A DNA stretch of 32,347 bases from Pseudomonadota bacterium. GTDB taxonomy: Bacteria; Pseudomonadota; Gammaproteobacteria; Burkholderiales; Burkholderiaceae_C. This document shows, one piece after another, positions 1 through 8,392 of this stretch. The DNA is taken from assembly GCA_030538605.1 (NCBI GenBank), contig JAUNTQ010000031.1, forward strand, positions 1 to 32,347, read 5' to 3'. The notes under the pieces were generated by a model. The model was not told the origin of the DNA, did no database searches, and saw nothing but the letters and a program-made list of their open reading frames with translations. Positions within the stretch are counted from its first letter, which is position 1, and each line of letters opens with the position of its first letter. The translations under genes were made by a program, and so were the position numbers.

Positions 1-619
1 TGATGTCGTGCACCGCCTCGTATTTGATGAGCTTTTCGACCAGCGCGGCGGGCGATTGCCAGCTGATGCGGTGCAGCTCAAGAAAGGCGACGTCGAACCA
101 GGTGGAAAAGAGCTGCTCCAGCTCGGCATCCAGCGCCAGCAGGCGCGGGTCGCTTTTGAGGTGCGGCAGCAGCTCGGCACGCATCTCGAGCAGAAAGCGC
201 ATGCCCTCGGGGTAGGCGGCAAAGCGTTGCAAAAGGCGCGTGCGGGGCGCGACCAGGGCGCGGCGCAGCTGCACTTCGGCGCGGGCTTCGTCAGGCGTGC
301 CCAGGGCGGCTTCGTAGGCCTGGCGGGCGGCGTCGAGGGCGCTGACGTCGGGGGCGAACTGCTCGCTCATCAGCAGCCAGCAGTCGCGCCGCTGTTCGGG
401 CGCGGCGCTGGCGTACCAGCCTGCCACGCCGGCGGCGCGGCGGCCGCCTTCGACGTCGCTGATGGCGGGGTCATTCACGGCTTGCAGCTCGGCCAGGGTG
501 CGGCGCAGCACGCGGGGCGAGAGCGCTTCGCGCGGGCGGCCCAGCAGCGCGCCCAGGCGCTCGCGCATGGTGCGGGCGCTGGGGCCTTCGGCGGGGGTGG
601 ATGCGGATGTATCGCTCAT
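1..619 (-). CDS. Malonyl-CoA decarboxylase, N-terminal part (runs off the left edge)
   Basis: The minus-strand frame opens with ATG at 617-619 (MSDTSASTPAEGPSARTMRERL) and stays open for 206 codons to the window edge. The enzyme converts malonyl-CoA to acetyl-CoA and CO2. What is visible matches the helical N-terminal domain of the family. It ends in the segment FLELHRISWQSPAALVEKLI followed by KYEAVHDI, which is typical of the linker leading into the acetyltransferase-like catalytic domain. That catalytic domain lies outside the window, so catalytic residues cannot be checked. The gene lies 38 bp downstream of lgt on the same strand and may be co-transcribed with it. Assignment is from recalled family sequence; a dedicated malonate-use cluster cannot be judged from here. 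Confidence 0.8.
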   Translation of the reverse strand, partial: MSDTSASTPAEGPSARTMRERLGALLGRPREALSPRVLRRTLAELQAVNDPAISDVEGGRRAAGVAGWYASAAPEQRRDCWLLMSEQFAPDVSALDAARQAYEAALGTPDEARAEVQLRRALVAPRTRLLQRFAAYPEGMRFLLEMRAELLPHLKSDPRLLALDAELEQLFSTWFDVAFLELHRISWQSPAALVEKLIKYEAVHDI

Positions 620-657
620 GGCGGCAGGCCCACGTTGGAGAGGGAAGAACGCGGGCC

Positions 658-1488
658 TCAGGCCGCAGCAGCGGGGCGGCGGCTGGCCCACACCCACATC
701 GCGATGCCTGCGGCCATCATGGGCAGGCACAGCCACTGGCCCATGCTCATGCCCAGCGCCAGCAGGCCCAGGTGGGCGTCGGGCTGGCGGAAGTATTCGG
801 CGATGAAGCGGAACACGCCGTAGCCCAGCAAAAACATGCCGCTGACTTGCCCCATCTTGCGCGGCTGGCGCGCGTAAAGCCACAGCAGCACGAAGAGCAG
901 CACGCCTTCGAGCGCGAACTGGTAAAGCTGCGAGGGGTGGCGCGCGGGGTTGCTGCCATCGGCCAGCACCGCGCCGGGAAACACCATGGCCCAGGGCAGC
1001 GCGGGGTCGGCCACGCGGCCCCACAGCTCGCCGTTGATGAAGTTGCCGATGCGCCCGCTGGCCAGGCCCAGCGGCACGCAGGGGGCGATGAGGTCGGTCA
1101 CTTGCAGCCAGGGCCGCCCGCGCGTGCGCGCCCAGAGCACCATGGCCACGATCACGCCCAGCATGCCGCCATGAAAGCTCATGCCGCCTTGCCAGATGTA
1201 GAAGATTTCGAGCGGGTGCGCGGCGTAATACGCGGGTTTGTAAAACAGGCAATAGCCCAGCCGCCCGCCGGCGATGACGCCCACCACGCCCCAGAAGAGC
1301 AGGTCTTCGATGTCGCGCCGCGTCCACGGCGCGGGCTGGGTGATGCTGGCGAACGGCTCGTGGCGCAGCCTGCGCGTGGCCAGAAAGAAAAACAGCGCGA
1401 AGGCGACGAGGTAGGTCAGCCCATACCAGTGCACGGTCAGCGGGCCGAGCTTGAAGGCGACGGGGTCGATGTGGGGGTGCAGCAGCAT
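658..1488 (-). CDS. lgt: Phosphatidylglycerol-prolipoprotein diacylglyceryl transferase
   Basis: Lgt is an inner-membrane enzyme that transfers diacylglycerol from phosphatidylglycerol to the lipobox cysteine of prolipoproteins, the first step of lipoprotein maturation. The 276-residue product has the usual family length and several hydrophobic segments. It carries the signature [15 protein letters not shown], whose key arginine is near residue 146, and the upstream HGGMLGV motif. I start at ATG 1488 ([20 protein letters not shown]), the normal Lgt N-terminus. A longer frame opens at 1542 but adds a basic tail unlike the family. Two predicted lipoproteins in this window (4654 and possibly 6119) would be its substrates. 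Malonyl-CoA decarboxylase follows after 38 bp, and an 82-bp palindromic repeat lies upstream. Confidence 0.96.
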   Translation of the reverse strand: MLLHPHIDPVAFKLGPLTVHWYGLTYLVAFALFFFLATRRLRHEPFASITQPAPWTRRDIEDLLFWGVVGVIAGGRLGYCLFYKPAYYAAHPLEIFYIWQGGMSFHGGMLGVIVAMVLWARTRGRPWLQVTDLIAPCVPLGLASGRIGNFINGELWGRVADPALPWAMVFPGAVLADGSNPARHPSQLYQFALEGVLLFVLLWLYARQPRKMGQVSGMFLLGYGVFRFIAEYFRQPDAHLGLLALGMSMGQWLCLPMMAAGIAMWVWASRRPAAAA

Positions 1489-1563
1489 GGGCGCATTGTG
1501 CCTGCCCCGGGTGCGCCGCCGTTGCCCTGAAGGAAAGGGCAACAGGGCATGAAATGCAAAAAA

Positions 1564-1645
1564 GTGAGCTGCTTGCGTACGTTATAAAACAAATTTAGAT
1601 ACTTTTATATCTGAAAATGTTTTAAAACGTACGCAAGCAGCTCAC
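1564..1645. repeat. 82-bp AT-rich palindrome, copy 1
   Basis: Arms 1564-1591 and 1618-1645 are inverted copies with one mismatch in 28. The outer 20 bp (GTGAGCTGCTTGCGTACGTT) pair perfectly. An inner AGATA/TATCT hairpin occupies the loop. It lies between the ppa stop (1709) and the lgt start (1488), both on the minus strand. A-rich and T-rich flanks would let it act as a Rho-independent terminator in either direction. Related copies are at 5192, 14566 and 25975. Confidence 0.9.
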
Positions 1646-1708
1646 ATTTCTTTCATCTCCTGCCAGGCCCGTGCATGCACAGGCGCAGGCAGCGGCCTGT
1701 TGCGGCGC

Positions 1709-2239
1709 TTACTTCTTCTGCACGGCGGCCATGCCATCGGCGATTTCCTTGCGTGCCGCGTCGGCACCTTCCCAGCCCAGCACCTTGACCCACTTGCCCG
1801 GCTCCAGGTCCTTGTAGTGCTCGAAGAAGTGCACCAGCGCGTTGCGCGTCAGCTCGGGCACGTCGTCGGGGCTTTGCCAGGTGCTGTAGAGCTTGATGAG
1901 CTTGTCGGTGGGCACGGCCAGCACCTTGGCGTCGTCGCCGGCTTCGTCCTGCATCTTCAGGATGCCGATGGCGCGGCAGGGGATGACCACGCCGGGCACC
2001 AGCGGAAAGGGCGTGACCACCAGCACGTCCACCGGATCGCCGTCGCCCGAGAGGGTTTGCGGCACATAGCCGTAGTTGACGGGGTAATGCATGGCCGTGC
2101 TCATGAAGCGGTCGACGAACAGCGCGCCGGTTTCCTTGTCCACCTCGTACTTGACGGGGTCGGCGTTCATCGGGATCTCGATGACGACGTTGAACTGCTC
2201 GGGCGCCTTGCTGCCGGGGGTGACGTTGCGAAGAGACAT
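1709..2239 (-). CDS. ppa: Inorganic pyrophosphatase (family I)
   Basis: This soluble enzyme hydrolyses pyrophosphate to phosphate and so pulls biosynthetic reactions forward. The 176-residue product has the standard bacterial length. The family signature DGDPVDVLV gives metal-binding aspartates D66, D68 and D71, and the E/K/Y pattern of the active site ([20 protein letters not shown]) is intact. I start at ATG 2239 ([13 protein letters not shown]). The open frame extends 25 codons further upstream but lacks family similarity there. The stop is followed by the 82-bp palindrome, a likely terminator. A strong GC hairpin lies about 40 bp upstream of the start, in the probable leader. Confidence 0.97.
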   Translation of the reverse strand: MSLRNVTPGSKAPEQFNVVIEIPMNADPVKYEVDKETGALFVDRFMSTAMHYPVNYGYVPQTLSGDGDPVDVLVVTPFPLVPGVVIPCRAIGILKMQDEAGDDAKVLAVPTDKLIKLYSTWQSPDDVPELTRNALVHFFEHYKDLEPGKWVKVLGWEGADAARKEIADGMAAVQKK

Positions 2240-2594
2240 GGTGAGGGGGTTTCCGTGGTTTGAAGGGGGAAGTGACGCGGCCTGCGCCGTGCCGCAGGCC
2301 GTTGAAAAAGCCAACCGGCAAGTTTACGGCCCTGCCCTTGCACTGCCCTTGCGCCACCCCGGCACCCCATGTGCGGCGTGCGCGCCACACTTCGCACCGG
2401 CTGGCGGTCAATTCCCACACGCGCAGGGCGCCAAGCAGTGACATACTCCACACACCAAACGACCACTGTGTACGTTAGTTGTATTTTTTGATTCTCGCTT
2501 CTGGCCGAATGCCCTCCTGTTCAAGCCCCACCCTGCCTGAGCCCCAAGCCAGGCCGCGCGGCTTGTCCGGCGGCCACCTTGCACTGCGCACCCC
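2240..2594. promoter_or_regulatory. Divergent intergenic region between ppa and the kinase gene
   Basis: These 355 bp hold no convincing gene and must carry the outward promoters of ppa and the kinase. The only AT-rich patch is around 2440-2510. I could not place -35/-10 boxes with confidence. A perfect 9-bp hairpin is listed separately. Confidence 0.5.
2278..2301 (-). promoter_or_regulatory. GC-rich hairpin in the probable ppa leader
   Basis: CGGCCTGCG at 2278-2286 and CGCAGGCCG at 2293-2301 form a perfect 9-bp stem with a 6-nt loop, 38 bp before the ppa start codon. No T-run follows on either strand, so it is not a classic terminator. It may affect ppa mRNA stability or translation. Confidence 0.4.
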
Positions 2595-4325
2595 ATGACC
2601 ACCCCCTCCCCCATGCCCCCTGAGCGCGCGCCCGCCAGCATGCCTTCGGTGCTCTCGGTCGGCGCCCTGCCCGAGGGCACGCGCCTGGCCGAGTTCGAGC
2701 TGCGCGGCGTGCTGGGCGAAGGCGGCTTTGCCACGGTCTACCGCGCGTATGACCACTCGCTGCGCCGCACCATCGCCATCAAGGAATACATGCCCGGCGC
2801 GCTGGCCACCCGCGCGGCCGACGGCGGCATGGCCGCGCGCGAAGCCGGCATGCAGGCGGGCCTGGCGCGCGGGCTGGAGAGCTTTCTGGACGAAGCGCGC
2901 CTGCTGGCGCAGTTCGACCATCCGGCGCTGATTCGCGTCTACCGCTTCTGGGAGCAGAACCGCACGGCCTACATCGCCATGCAGCTGATCCAGGGCCGCA
3001 CCCTGCGCGCCCTGCGCGAGGCCGAGCCGCGCCTGGTGGCCAGCGAGGCCTGGCTCAAGCACATGCTCTCGCCCATCCTCGACGCGCTGGAGCTGCTGCA
3101 CGCCAGCCACTGCTACCACCGCGACATCTCGCCCGACAACATCATGGTGCTCGACTCCGGCGTGCCCATGCTGCTGGACTTCGGCGCCGCGCGCCAGGCG
3201 CTGGGCGACGCCACGCAGGCGCTCACCGTCATCGTCAAGCCCGGCTACGCGCCCATCGAGCAATACGACAGCGTGCTGGAGCAAGGCCCCTGGACCGACG
3301 TGTACAGCCTGGGCGCGGTGCTGCATTACCTGATCACCGGCAAGCCCGTCACCGCCTCGGTGTCGCGCCTGCTGAAAGACCCGCTGCCCAAGCTGGCCGA
3401 GATGCCCGGCCTGGGCATCTCGCCCGCCTTCGCCCGCGCCATCGACCGCGCCCTCACCGTGCACCCCGACGAGCGCATCCGCAGCGTGGCCGAATTCCGC
3501 GAAGCGCTCACCCTGCCCACCTTCTGGGCCGACATGCACCGCCAGAGCGTGGAGCTGGGCGCGCTGCGCAGCGACACCGGCAACACCGGCTTCGCCCCGC
3601 TGCCGGACGAGCCCGGGCTTGCCATCGACACGCCCGAGGCCGCCCACCCCGCCACCCAGGCCCATTACCACGCCGCCGAAGCCGACGCGCTGGCCGCCGC
3701 CAACGTGCCCCACACCGACGCCCTCGGCACCGTGGTGCGGGCGCGCCGCAAGCAGCCTCGGCTGGACATGGGCGAGCGCGACGCCCGCAGCGCCGCACAG
3801 CGGCCCGGCCCGGGCCCCGCGCCTGCTGCCCCGGCCACCCGCCTGGCCGCGCTGGCGCAGTCTGCCCAGGCCGCGCTGCGCCGGGCCGATCCGCGCCTGG
3901 CGCTGACACTTGGCCTGGGCACAGCCGTCGCCGTGGCCGTCGCGCTGGCCGCCGCCCTGCGCCCCGCCAGCCCGCCGCACGATGCGCCAACGCCGGTCGC
4001 CACCACACCCGCACCCACGCCCGCACCGGCCCCCGCCTCCGACGCACCGGCCACCCCTGCCGCCCCGCCTGCACCCGCCGCCCCGCCCGTCGCCGAAGCC
4101 CCCGCCACCCAGGGCGTGGGCGCGCAGCTGCTGCTCGATGTCTACCCCTGGGGTGTGGTCTATGTCGACGGCGCGATGAAAGGCCTCACGCCCCCGCTCA
4201 AGCAGCTGTGGTTGCAGCCCGGCACCCACACCGTGGAAGTCCGCAACGCCGACCTGCCCGCCTACTCGCAAACCGTGACCATCCGCAACGGCCAGGACGT
4301 GAAGCTGCAACACGAGTTCAACTGA
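2595..4325 (+). CDS. Membrane-anchored Ser/Thr protein kinase with C-terminal PEGA domain
   Basis: A 576-residue Hanks-type kinase. The glycine-rich loop GEGGFATVY begins at residue 41, and the ATP-binding lysine is K63 (IAIKEYMP). The catalytic loop is HRDISPDN with H175 and D177, and the DFG motif is at 195-197. The kinase domain ends near residue 310. An Ala/Pro-rich linker follows, then one hydrophobic span at about 435-455, a Pro/Ala-rich tether, and a PEGA domain at about 511-576 (YPWGVVYVDGAMKG). The kinase domain should therefore be cytoplasmic and the PEGA domain periplasmic. The neighbouring lipoprotein gene resembles a type VI secretion accessory, and this kinase type is often found in such clusters (PpkA-like). 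No substrate can be named. All catalytic motifs are intact. Confidence 0.9.
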   Translation: MTTPSPMPPERAPASMPSVLSVGALPEGTRLAEFELRGVLGEGGFATVYRAYDHSLRRTIAIKEYMPGALATRAADGGMAAREAGMQAGLARGLESFLDEARLLAQFDHPALIRVYRFWEQNRTAYIAMQLIQGRTLRALREAEPRLVASEAWLKHMLSPILDALELLHASHCYHRDISPDNIMVLDSGVPMLLDFGAARQALGDATQALTVIVKPGYAPIEQYDSVLEQGPWTDVYSLGAVLHYLITGKPVTASVSRLLKDPLPKLAEMPGLGISPAFARAIDRALTVHPDERIRSVAEFREALTLPTFWADMHRQSVELGALRSDTGNTGFAPLPDEPGLAIDTPEAAHPATQAHYHAAEADALAAANVPHTDALGTVVRARRKQPRLDMGERDARSAAQRPGPGPAPAAPATRLAALAQSAQAALRRADPRLALTLGLGTAVAVAVALAAALRPASPPHDAPTPVATTPAPTPAPAPASDAPATPAAPPAPAAPPVAEAPATQGVGAQLLLDVYPWGVVYVDGAMKGLTPPLKQLWLQPGTHTVEVRNADLPAYSQTVTIRNGQDVKLQHEFN

Positions 4326-4653
4326 ACACGCATCGCCGGGCGCCCCTTTGCAGCGCACAGCGGTGCCCGCCGCCAACGCGGCCACGTCCAGACCAGCCAA
4401 GGCAGAAAAATCGCGCGCGCCCATCCGGCGTTGCCCACCATTTGATAGCACGCTCGCAAGGTTTTGCAGTGCATTGACCAGCCCATTGGTCATGACGGGC
4501 CTTGGCTACAATGGCCCGCCCAGCGCATGCCCTTGCCTTCAAGACCATCCGTGCCGTCTGCCACACCAGCGGCGCTCGACCTGATCACCCGATCACTCCA
4601 TCGCCAGCGCCGTCCCGCTGTCACCCATCACGCCCATCCAGCCGTACCCCACC
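4326..4653 (+). promoter_or_regulatory. Gap upstream of the lipoprotein gene: palindrome and weak promoter candidate
   Basis: This 328-bp gap shows no convincing gene. It contains the inverted repeat TGACCA (4475-4480), 6-bp spacer, TGGTCA (4487-4492). This overlaps a possible promoter, TTGGTC (4486-4491) and TACAAT (4507-4512), with a short 15-bp spacing. A regulator bound at the palindrome would block such a promoter. Both calls are pattern-based only. Confidence 0.35.
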
Positions 4654-5166
4654 GTGGTGAACCCGACACATCCTCCCCGCCTGGCCGCCGTCCTGGCGCT
4701 GTGCGTCGCCGTCGCGCTCGGTGGCTGTGCGCAGCTGCTCGGCCCCACCTCCTCGCGCGAATCCGGCTCGCCCGCGTCCCGCCGCCCCGCCGAGCGCCCC
4801 CGCCCTGCCCCCGCGCCCGCGCCCGCGCCAGCGCCCCCGCCCGCACCGGCAGAAGAGCCCGAACCCGAACCCGAAACCAACGCCGTCATCCACGCCGACG
4901 GCCTGCGCCTTTACCGCGCCGGGCAGTACGACGCGGCCATCGCGCGCTTTCAGGCCGTGCAGTCGCCCGCCTCCCTGCGCGTGCAGGCGCTGAAATACAC
5001 CGCCTTCAGCTACTGCGTCACCAACCGCCTGTCCGACTGCGAGCGCGCCTTTGCGCAAGCCCTGGCGCTGTCGCCGCGCTTTCGGCTCACCCAGGCCGAG
5101 CAGGGGCACCCCGTGTGGGGCCCCGTGTTCACCACGGCAGTGAAGGCGCGCGGTGGCCGACGCTGA
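4654..5166 (+). CDS. TPR-type lipoprotein, TssQ-like (type VI secretion-associated family)
   Basis: The 170-residue product begins with a lipoprotein signal peptide (GTG start at 4654, or GTG 4657) ending in LGGC with the lipidated cysteine at residue 25. A Pro/Ala/Glu-rich tether follows to about residue 74. The rest is a TPR-like helical domain (LYRAGQYDAAIARFQAV, then SYCVTNRLSDCERAFAQAL) ending in GHPVWGPVF. From memory this pattern matches lipoproteins annotated as TssQ-family in proteobacterial type VI clusters, but I see no tss genes here. It follows the kinase gene by 328 bp on the same strand, so the two may act together across the envelope. The lipoprotein call is firm; the TssQ link is inferred. 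Confidence 0.65.
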   Translation: MVNPTHPPRLAAVLALCVAVALGGCAQLLGPTSSRESGSPASRRPAERPRPAPAPAPAPAPPPAPAEEPEPEPETNAVIHADGLRLYRAGQYDAAIARFQAVQSPASLRVQALKYTAFSYCVTNRLSDCERAFAQALALSPRFRLTQAEQGHPVWGPVFTTAVKARGGRR

Positions 5167-5191
5167 TGGGCAACGCCGAATTTCTGAAAAA

Positions 5192-5274
5192 GAGAAGCTT
5201 GTTGCGTAGGATATAAAGCATTTTCAGGCATCTTTTCATCTGAAATCCTTTTATAAGCCGCGCAAGAAGCTCAC
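5192..5274. repeat. 82-bp palindrome family, copy 2 (degenerate)
   Basis: The left arm reads GAGAAGCTTGTTGCGTAGGA and the right arm ends in CGCAAGAAGCTCAC. The centre keeps the AT-rich ATCTTTTCATCT hairpin. Arms are imperfect compared with copies 1 and 3. It begins 26 bp after the stop of the lipoprotein gene and lies before the methyltransferase gene, so it may terminate the upstream transcript. Confidence 0.75.
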
Positions 5275-5310
5275 TTTTCAATATATCACTGCCCTGCCCT
5301 GCCCGGCCTG

Positions 5311-6099
5311 ATGCCGCCCATGCCCGCACAACCGCCTCCTTCCGCCCCGCCGGTGCGCGAGCCGCACCAGCCCCTGCCCGGCTACTACCGCACCGAGGAC
5401 GAGCGCGCCGGCTTTCTGCGCGAGATCTTCGACGCCACCGCCACCGATTACGACAAGGTCGAGCGCTATCTCGCCCTCGGCTCCGGCCCCTGGTACCGCC
5501 GCAAGGCGCTGGAGCGCGCGGGCCTGGCCGCCGGCATGGCGGTGGTGGACGTGGGCTTCGGCACCGGCCTGGTCGCCACGCAGGCCATCCGCATCATCGG
5601 CAGGCCCGCGCTGCTTACCGGCGTGGACCCCAGCAGCGCCATGCTGGCCGCCAGCCCGCTGGCGGGCCAGGTGCGGCTGGTGGAGGGCAAGGCCGAAGCC
5701 ATCCCCCTGCCGGGTGCCAGCGCCGACTTCATCAGCATGGGCTACGCGCTGCGCCACGTGGGCGACGTGGGCGCGGCGTTTGCCGAGTTTCACCGCGTAC
5801 TCAAGCCCGGCGGGCGCGTGTGCGTGCTCGAAATCACCCAGCCCGAAGGCCGCCTGGCCAACGCGCTGCTGCGCGCCTACATGCGCGGCTGGGTGCCGCT
5901 GGCCGCGCGCCTGTCAGGCTCGGCCCGGCACACGCCGCGCATCTGGCGCTATTACTGGGACAGCATCGAAGCCTGCGCCCCGCCCGCGCGCATTCTGGAC
6001 ACCCTGCGCGCTGCCGGTTTTGCCGATGTGCGGCGGCATGTCGAGCTGGGTGTGTGCTCCGAATACACCGCCACCAAGCCCGCACCCAAACCCGCATGA
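5311..6099 (+). CDS. Class I SAM-dependent methyltransferase, UbiE/COQ5-like
   Basis: A 262-residue Rossmann-fold methyltransferase. Motif I is VVDVGFGTGLVA (around residues 75-86), followed by the acidic residue after beta-2 (LTGVDPSSAM). The post-motif segments resemble UbiE (MGYALRHVGDVGAAFAEFHR and VLKPGGRVCVLEIT). UbiE methylates quinone precursors, but the proline-rich N-terminus and divergent C-terminus suggest a paralogue with an unknown substrate rather than the housekeeping ubiE. The start ATG 5311 is uncertain; ATG 5320 is possible. The hydrolase gene begins 20 bp after the stop, which suggests co-transcription. Confidence 0.85.
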   Translation: MPPMPAQPPPSAPPVREPHQPLPGYYRTEDERAGFLREIFDATATDYDKVERYLALGSGPWYRRKALERAGLAAGMAVVDVGFGTGLVATQAIRIIGRPALLTGVDPSSAMLAASPLAGQVRLVEGKAEAIPLPGASADFISMGYALRHVGDVGAAFAEFHRVLKPGGRVCVLEITQPEGRLANALLRAYMRGWVPLAARLSGSARHTPRIWRYYWDSIEACAPPARILDTLRAAGFADVRRHVELGVCSEYTATKPAPKPA

Positions 6100-6118
6100 G
6101 CAGCGCGGGGCGCGCCTC

Positions 6119-6901
6119 ATGCACCGCCGCCTTTTTTGCCGCGCCGGTCTGGCCGCCCTGCCCGCCCTTGGCATCGGTTGCACCGGCCTGCCGCTGATGA
6201 CCCCGCCCCTCACCCAGCCCATCGGCAGCCGCACCCACTTCGCCCGGCCCGGCCAACGCGCGCCCACCCTGCTGGTGCTGCTGCCCGGCGCCTACGACGG
6301 CCCTGCCGACTTCGAGCGCCAAGGCTTCGTGGCCGCCGTGCGCCAGCGCGCACTGAACGTGGACGTGCAGCTCGTCGACGCCCACGCCGGCTACTACACC
6401 GCCCAGCGCATCGTCCAGCAGCTGCACGCCGACGTGCTGCAACCGGCCCGCGCAGCCGGCTACGCCCAGGTGTGGCTGTGCGGCATATCGCTGGGCGGCT
6501 ACGGCGCACTGCTCACCGCGCGCGAGCACGCGGGCAGCATCGACGGCCTCTTCACCCTGGCCGCCTTTCTGGGCCGGCGCGACCTGCCCGCACACATCGC
6601 CCGCGCAGGCAGCCTCAGCACCTGGGACGGCCAACGGCCCACCGCCGACGCGCAAGACCTGGCCCTGTGGCGCTGGCTGCAAGGCTTTGCCGACGCGGCT
6701 GAGGCCGCGCGCCGCCCGCGCCTGTTCATGGGCTGGGGCGAGGACGACCGCTTCGTGATGAGCAACCGCCTCGTCGGCACCGTGCTGCCCGCCGCGCAGG
6801 TCTTCACCACCCCCGGCGGCCACCAGTGGGCACCCTGGCAGCGCCTGTGGGCGCGCTTTCTCGACCGCGCGCCCTGGGTCGACGCCGCCCCCCCGCCCTG
6901 A
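6119..6901 (+). CDS. Exported alpha/beta hydrolase (putative esterase, possible lipoprotein)
   Basis: A 260-residue alpha/beta hydrolase. The nucleophile elbow GISLGGYG places the catalytic serine at residue 124. GWGEDDRF likely carries the acid and GGHQW the histidine. The N-terminus (MHRRLFCRAGLAALPALGIG then C21) is an export signal. HRRLFCR resembles a twin-arginine motif, and C21 could be a weak lipobox cysteine. The start ATG 6119 is chosen because it gives this signal; the same frame is open upstream inside the methyltransferase gene but has no similarity there. Tight spacing after the methyltransferase suggests an operon. The substrate is unknown. Confidence 0.8.
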   Translation: MHRRLFCRAGLAALPALGIGCTGLPLMTPPLTQPIGSRTHFARPGQRAPTLLVLLPGAYDGPADFERQGFVAAVRQRALNVDVQLVDAHAGYYTAQRIVQQLHADVLQPARAAGYAQVWLCGISLGGYGALLTAREHAGSIDGLFTLAAFLGRRDLPAHIARAGSLSTWDGQRPTADAQDLALWRWLQGFADAAEAARRPRLFMGWGEDDRFVMSNRLVGTVLPAAQVFTTPGGHQWAPWQRLWARFLDRAPWVDAAPPP

Positions 6902-6936
6902 CGGCCCCTCGGCACCAGCCCACACGCTCGCGCACA

Positions 6937-8379
6937 ATGGCCGGCATGCAACTGAACTTCATCGCCAACGCCCCCGCCGCCAGCGCCAGCGGCCAGACCC
7001 TGCCCGTCATCGACCCGTCCGACGGCCAGCCCTTTGACGAGATTCAGCGCAGCGACGCGCGCGACATCGACGCCGCCGTGCAGGCCGCGCGCGCCGCCTT
7101 CAACGGCCCCTGGGGCCGCACCAGCGCCGCCGAGCGCAGCCGCCTGCTCATGCGCCTGTCGCAAGCCGTCTCAGCCCACGCCGACGAGCTGTGGCAGCTG
7201 GAGCAGCGCGACTGCGGCAAGCCCACCACCCAGGCCAAGGCCGACGCCGCCGCGCTCGCGCGCTACTTCGAGTTCTACGCCGGCGCGTGCGACAAGCTGC
7301 ACGGCGAAACCATCCCCTACCAGAGCGGCTACAGCGTCTTCACCTGGCGCGAGCCGCACGGCGTGACCGGCCACGTCATCCCGTGGAACTACCCCATGCA
7401 GATCTTCGGGCGCAGCGTGGGCGGCGCGCTGGCCGCGGGCAACGCCTGCGTGGTCAAGCCTGCCGAAGACGCCTGCCTGTCGCTCGTCCGCGTGGCGCAA
7501 CTGGCCGCCGACGTGGGCTTTCCGCCCGGCGCCATCAACATCGTCACCGGCTACGGCCACGAAGTGGGCGACGCGCTGGCGCGCCACCCCGGCATCGACC
7601 ACCTCAGCTTCACCGGCAGCCCGCGCGTGGGCACCCTCATCAGCCAAGTGGCTGCCGAGCGGCACTGCCCCGTCACGCTGGAGCTGGGCGGCAAAAGCCC
7701 GCAAATCATCTTTGCCGACGCCGACCTGGATGCCGCCATCCCCGTCGTCATCAACGCCATCGTGCAAAACGCCGGGCAAACGTGCAGCGCAGGCTCGCGC
7801 GTGCTGATCGAGCGGGGCATTTACGACACGCTGCTCGGCCGCCTGGGCGAGGCTTTTGAAGCCCTGCGCGTCGGCCCCGCCGCGCTCAACCTCGACGTTG
7901 GCCCGCTCATCCGCCAGAGCCAGCAGCAGCGCGTGTGGGATTTCTTGAGCGACGCGCAAAGCGCCGGCATCCCCCTCGTCGCGCAAGGCACGGTGGTTGA
8001 CGAAGCGCCCGACACCGGCTTCTACCAGGCCCCCGTGCTGCTGGCCGACGTGCCGGTTGACCACCGCGTGGCGCAGGAAGAAGTCTTCGGCCCCGTGCTG
8101 TGCGCCATGCCGTTTGAGGGTGAAGACCACGCCGTGCAACTGGCCAACGCCACCGCCTTCGGCCTGGTGGCTGGCGTGTGGACGGCAGACGGCGCGCGCC
8201 AATTTCGCATGGCCCGCCGCGTGCGAAGCGGCCAGGTCTTCATCAACAACTACGGCGCTGGCGGCGGCGTGGAACTGCCCTTCGGCGGCTTCGGCGCCAG
8301 CGGCCACGGGCGCGAAAAAGGCTTCGAGGCGCTGTACGGCTTCACCACGCTGAAGACGGTGGCCGTGCGGCACGGGTGA
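6937..8379 (+). CDS. NAD(P)-dependent aldehyde dehydrogenase
   Basis: A 480-residue ALDH superfamily enzyme that oxidises an aldehyde to its acid. The family motifs appear in order: GHVIPWNYPMQ, KPAEDACLS, the cofactor loop FTGSPRVG, the general base E249 in LELGGKSP, the nucleophile C283 in GQTCSAGSR, and EEVFGPVL. The E-to-C spacing of 34 is standard. The C-terminus ELPFGGFGASGHGREKG is typical of betaine-aldehyde and aminobutyraldehyde-type subfamilies. Start ATG 6937 (MAGMQLNF); ATG 6946 is an alternative. It converges on the gamma-glutamyltransferase gene with only 13 bp between stops. It could oxidise the aldehyde made by the nearby GabT, but substrate is not determined by sequence. Confidence 0.92.
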   Translation: MAGMQLNFIANAPAASASGQTLPVIDPSDGQPFDEIQRSDARDIDAAVQAARAAFNGPWGRTSAAERSRLLMRLSQAVSAHADELWQLEQRDCGKPTTQAKADAAALARYFEFYAGACDKLHGETIPYQSGYSVFTWREPHGVTGHVIPWNYPMQIFGRSVGGALAAGNACVVKPAEDACLSLVRVAQLAADVGFPPGAINIVTGYGHEVGDALARHPGIDHLSFTGSPRVGTLISQVAAERHCPVTLELGGKSPQIIFADADLDAAIPVVINAIVQNAGQTCSAGSRVLIERGIYDTLLGRLGEAFEALRVGPAALNLDVGPLIRQSQQQRVWDFLSDAQSAGIPLVAQGTVVDEAPDTGFYQAPVLLADVPVDHRVAQEEVFGPVLCAMPFEGEDHAVQLANATAFGLVAGVWTADGARQFRMARRVRSGQVFINNYGAGGGVELPFGGFGASGHGREKGFEALYGFTTLKTVAVRHG

Positions 8380-8392
8380 GCCAAGGCGCTGC

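Noticed and set aside
8-823. A 271-codon plus-strand frame over the malonyl-CoA decarboxylase gene
   Set aside because: The minus strand gives a clear family match; the plus frame is antisense shadow.
2475-4493. A 672-codon open frame on the minus strand, antisense to the kinase gene
   Set aside because: Composition is runs of Gly, Arg and Ala with no motif, and it opposes a gene with intact kinase motifs. Long antisense frames are expected in DNA this GC-rich.
2595-5166. Part of a type VI secretion cluster
   Set aside because: Only two accessory-like genes are present; no sheath, baseplate, Hcp, VgrG or ClpV gene lies on either side.
4654-5231. Minus-strand frames over the lipoprotein gene (4593-5329)
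   Set aside because: They oppose a gene with a clear lipobox and TPR pattern and show only low-complexity Gly/Arg/Ala.
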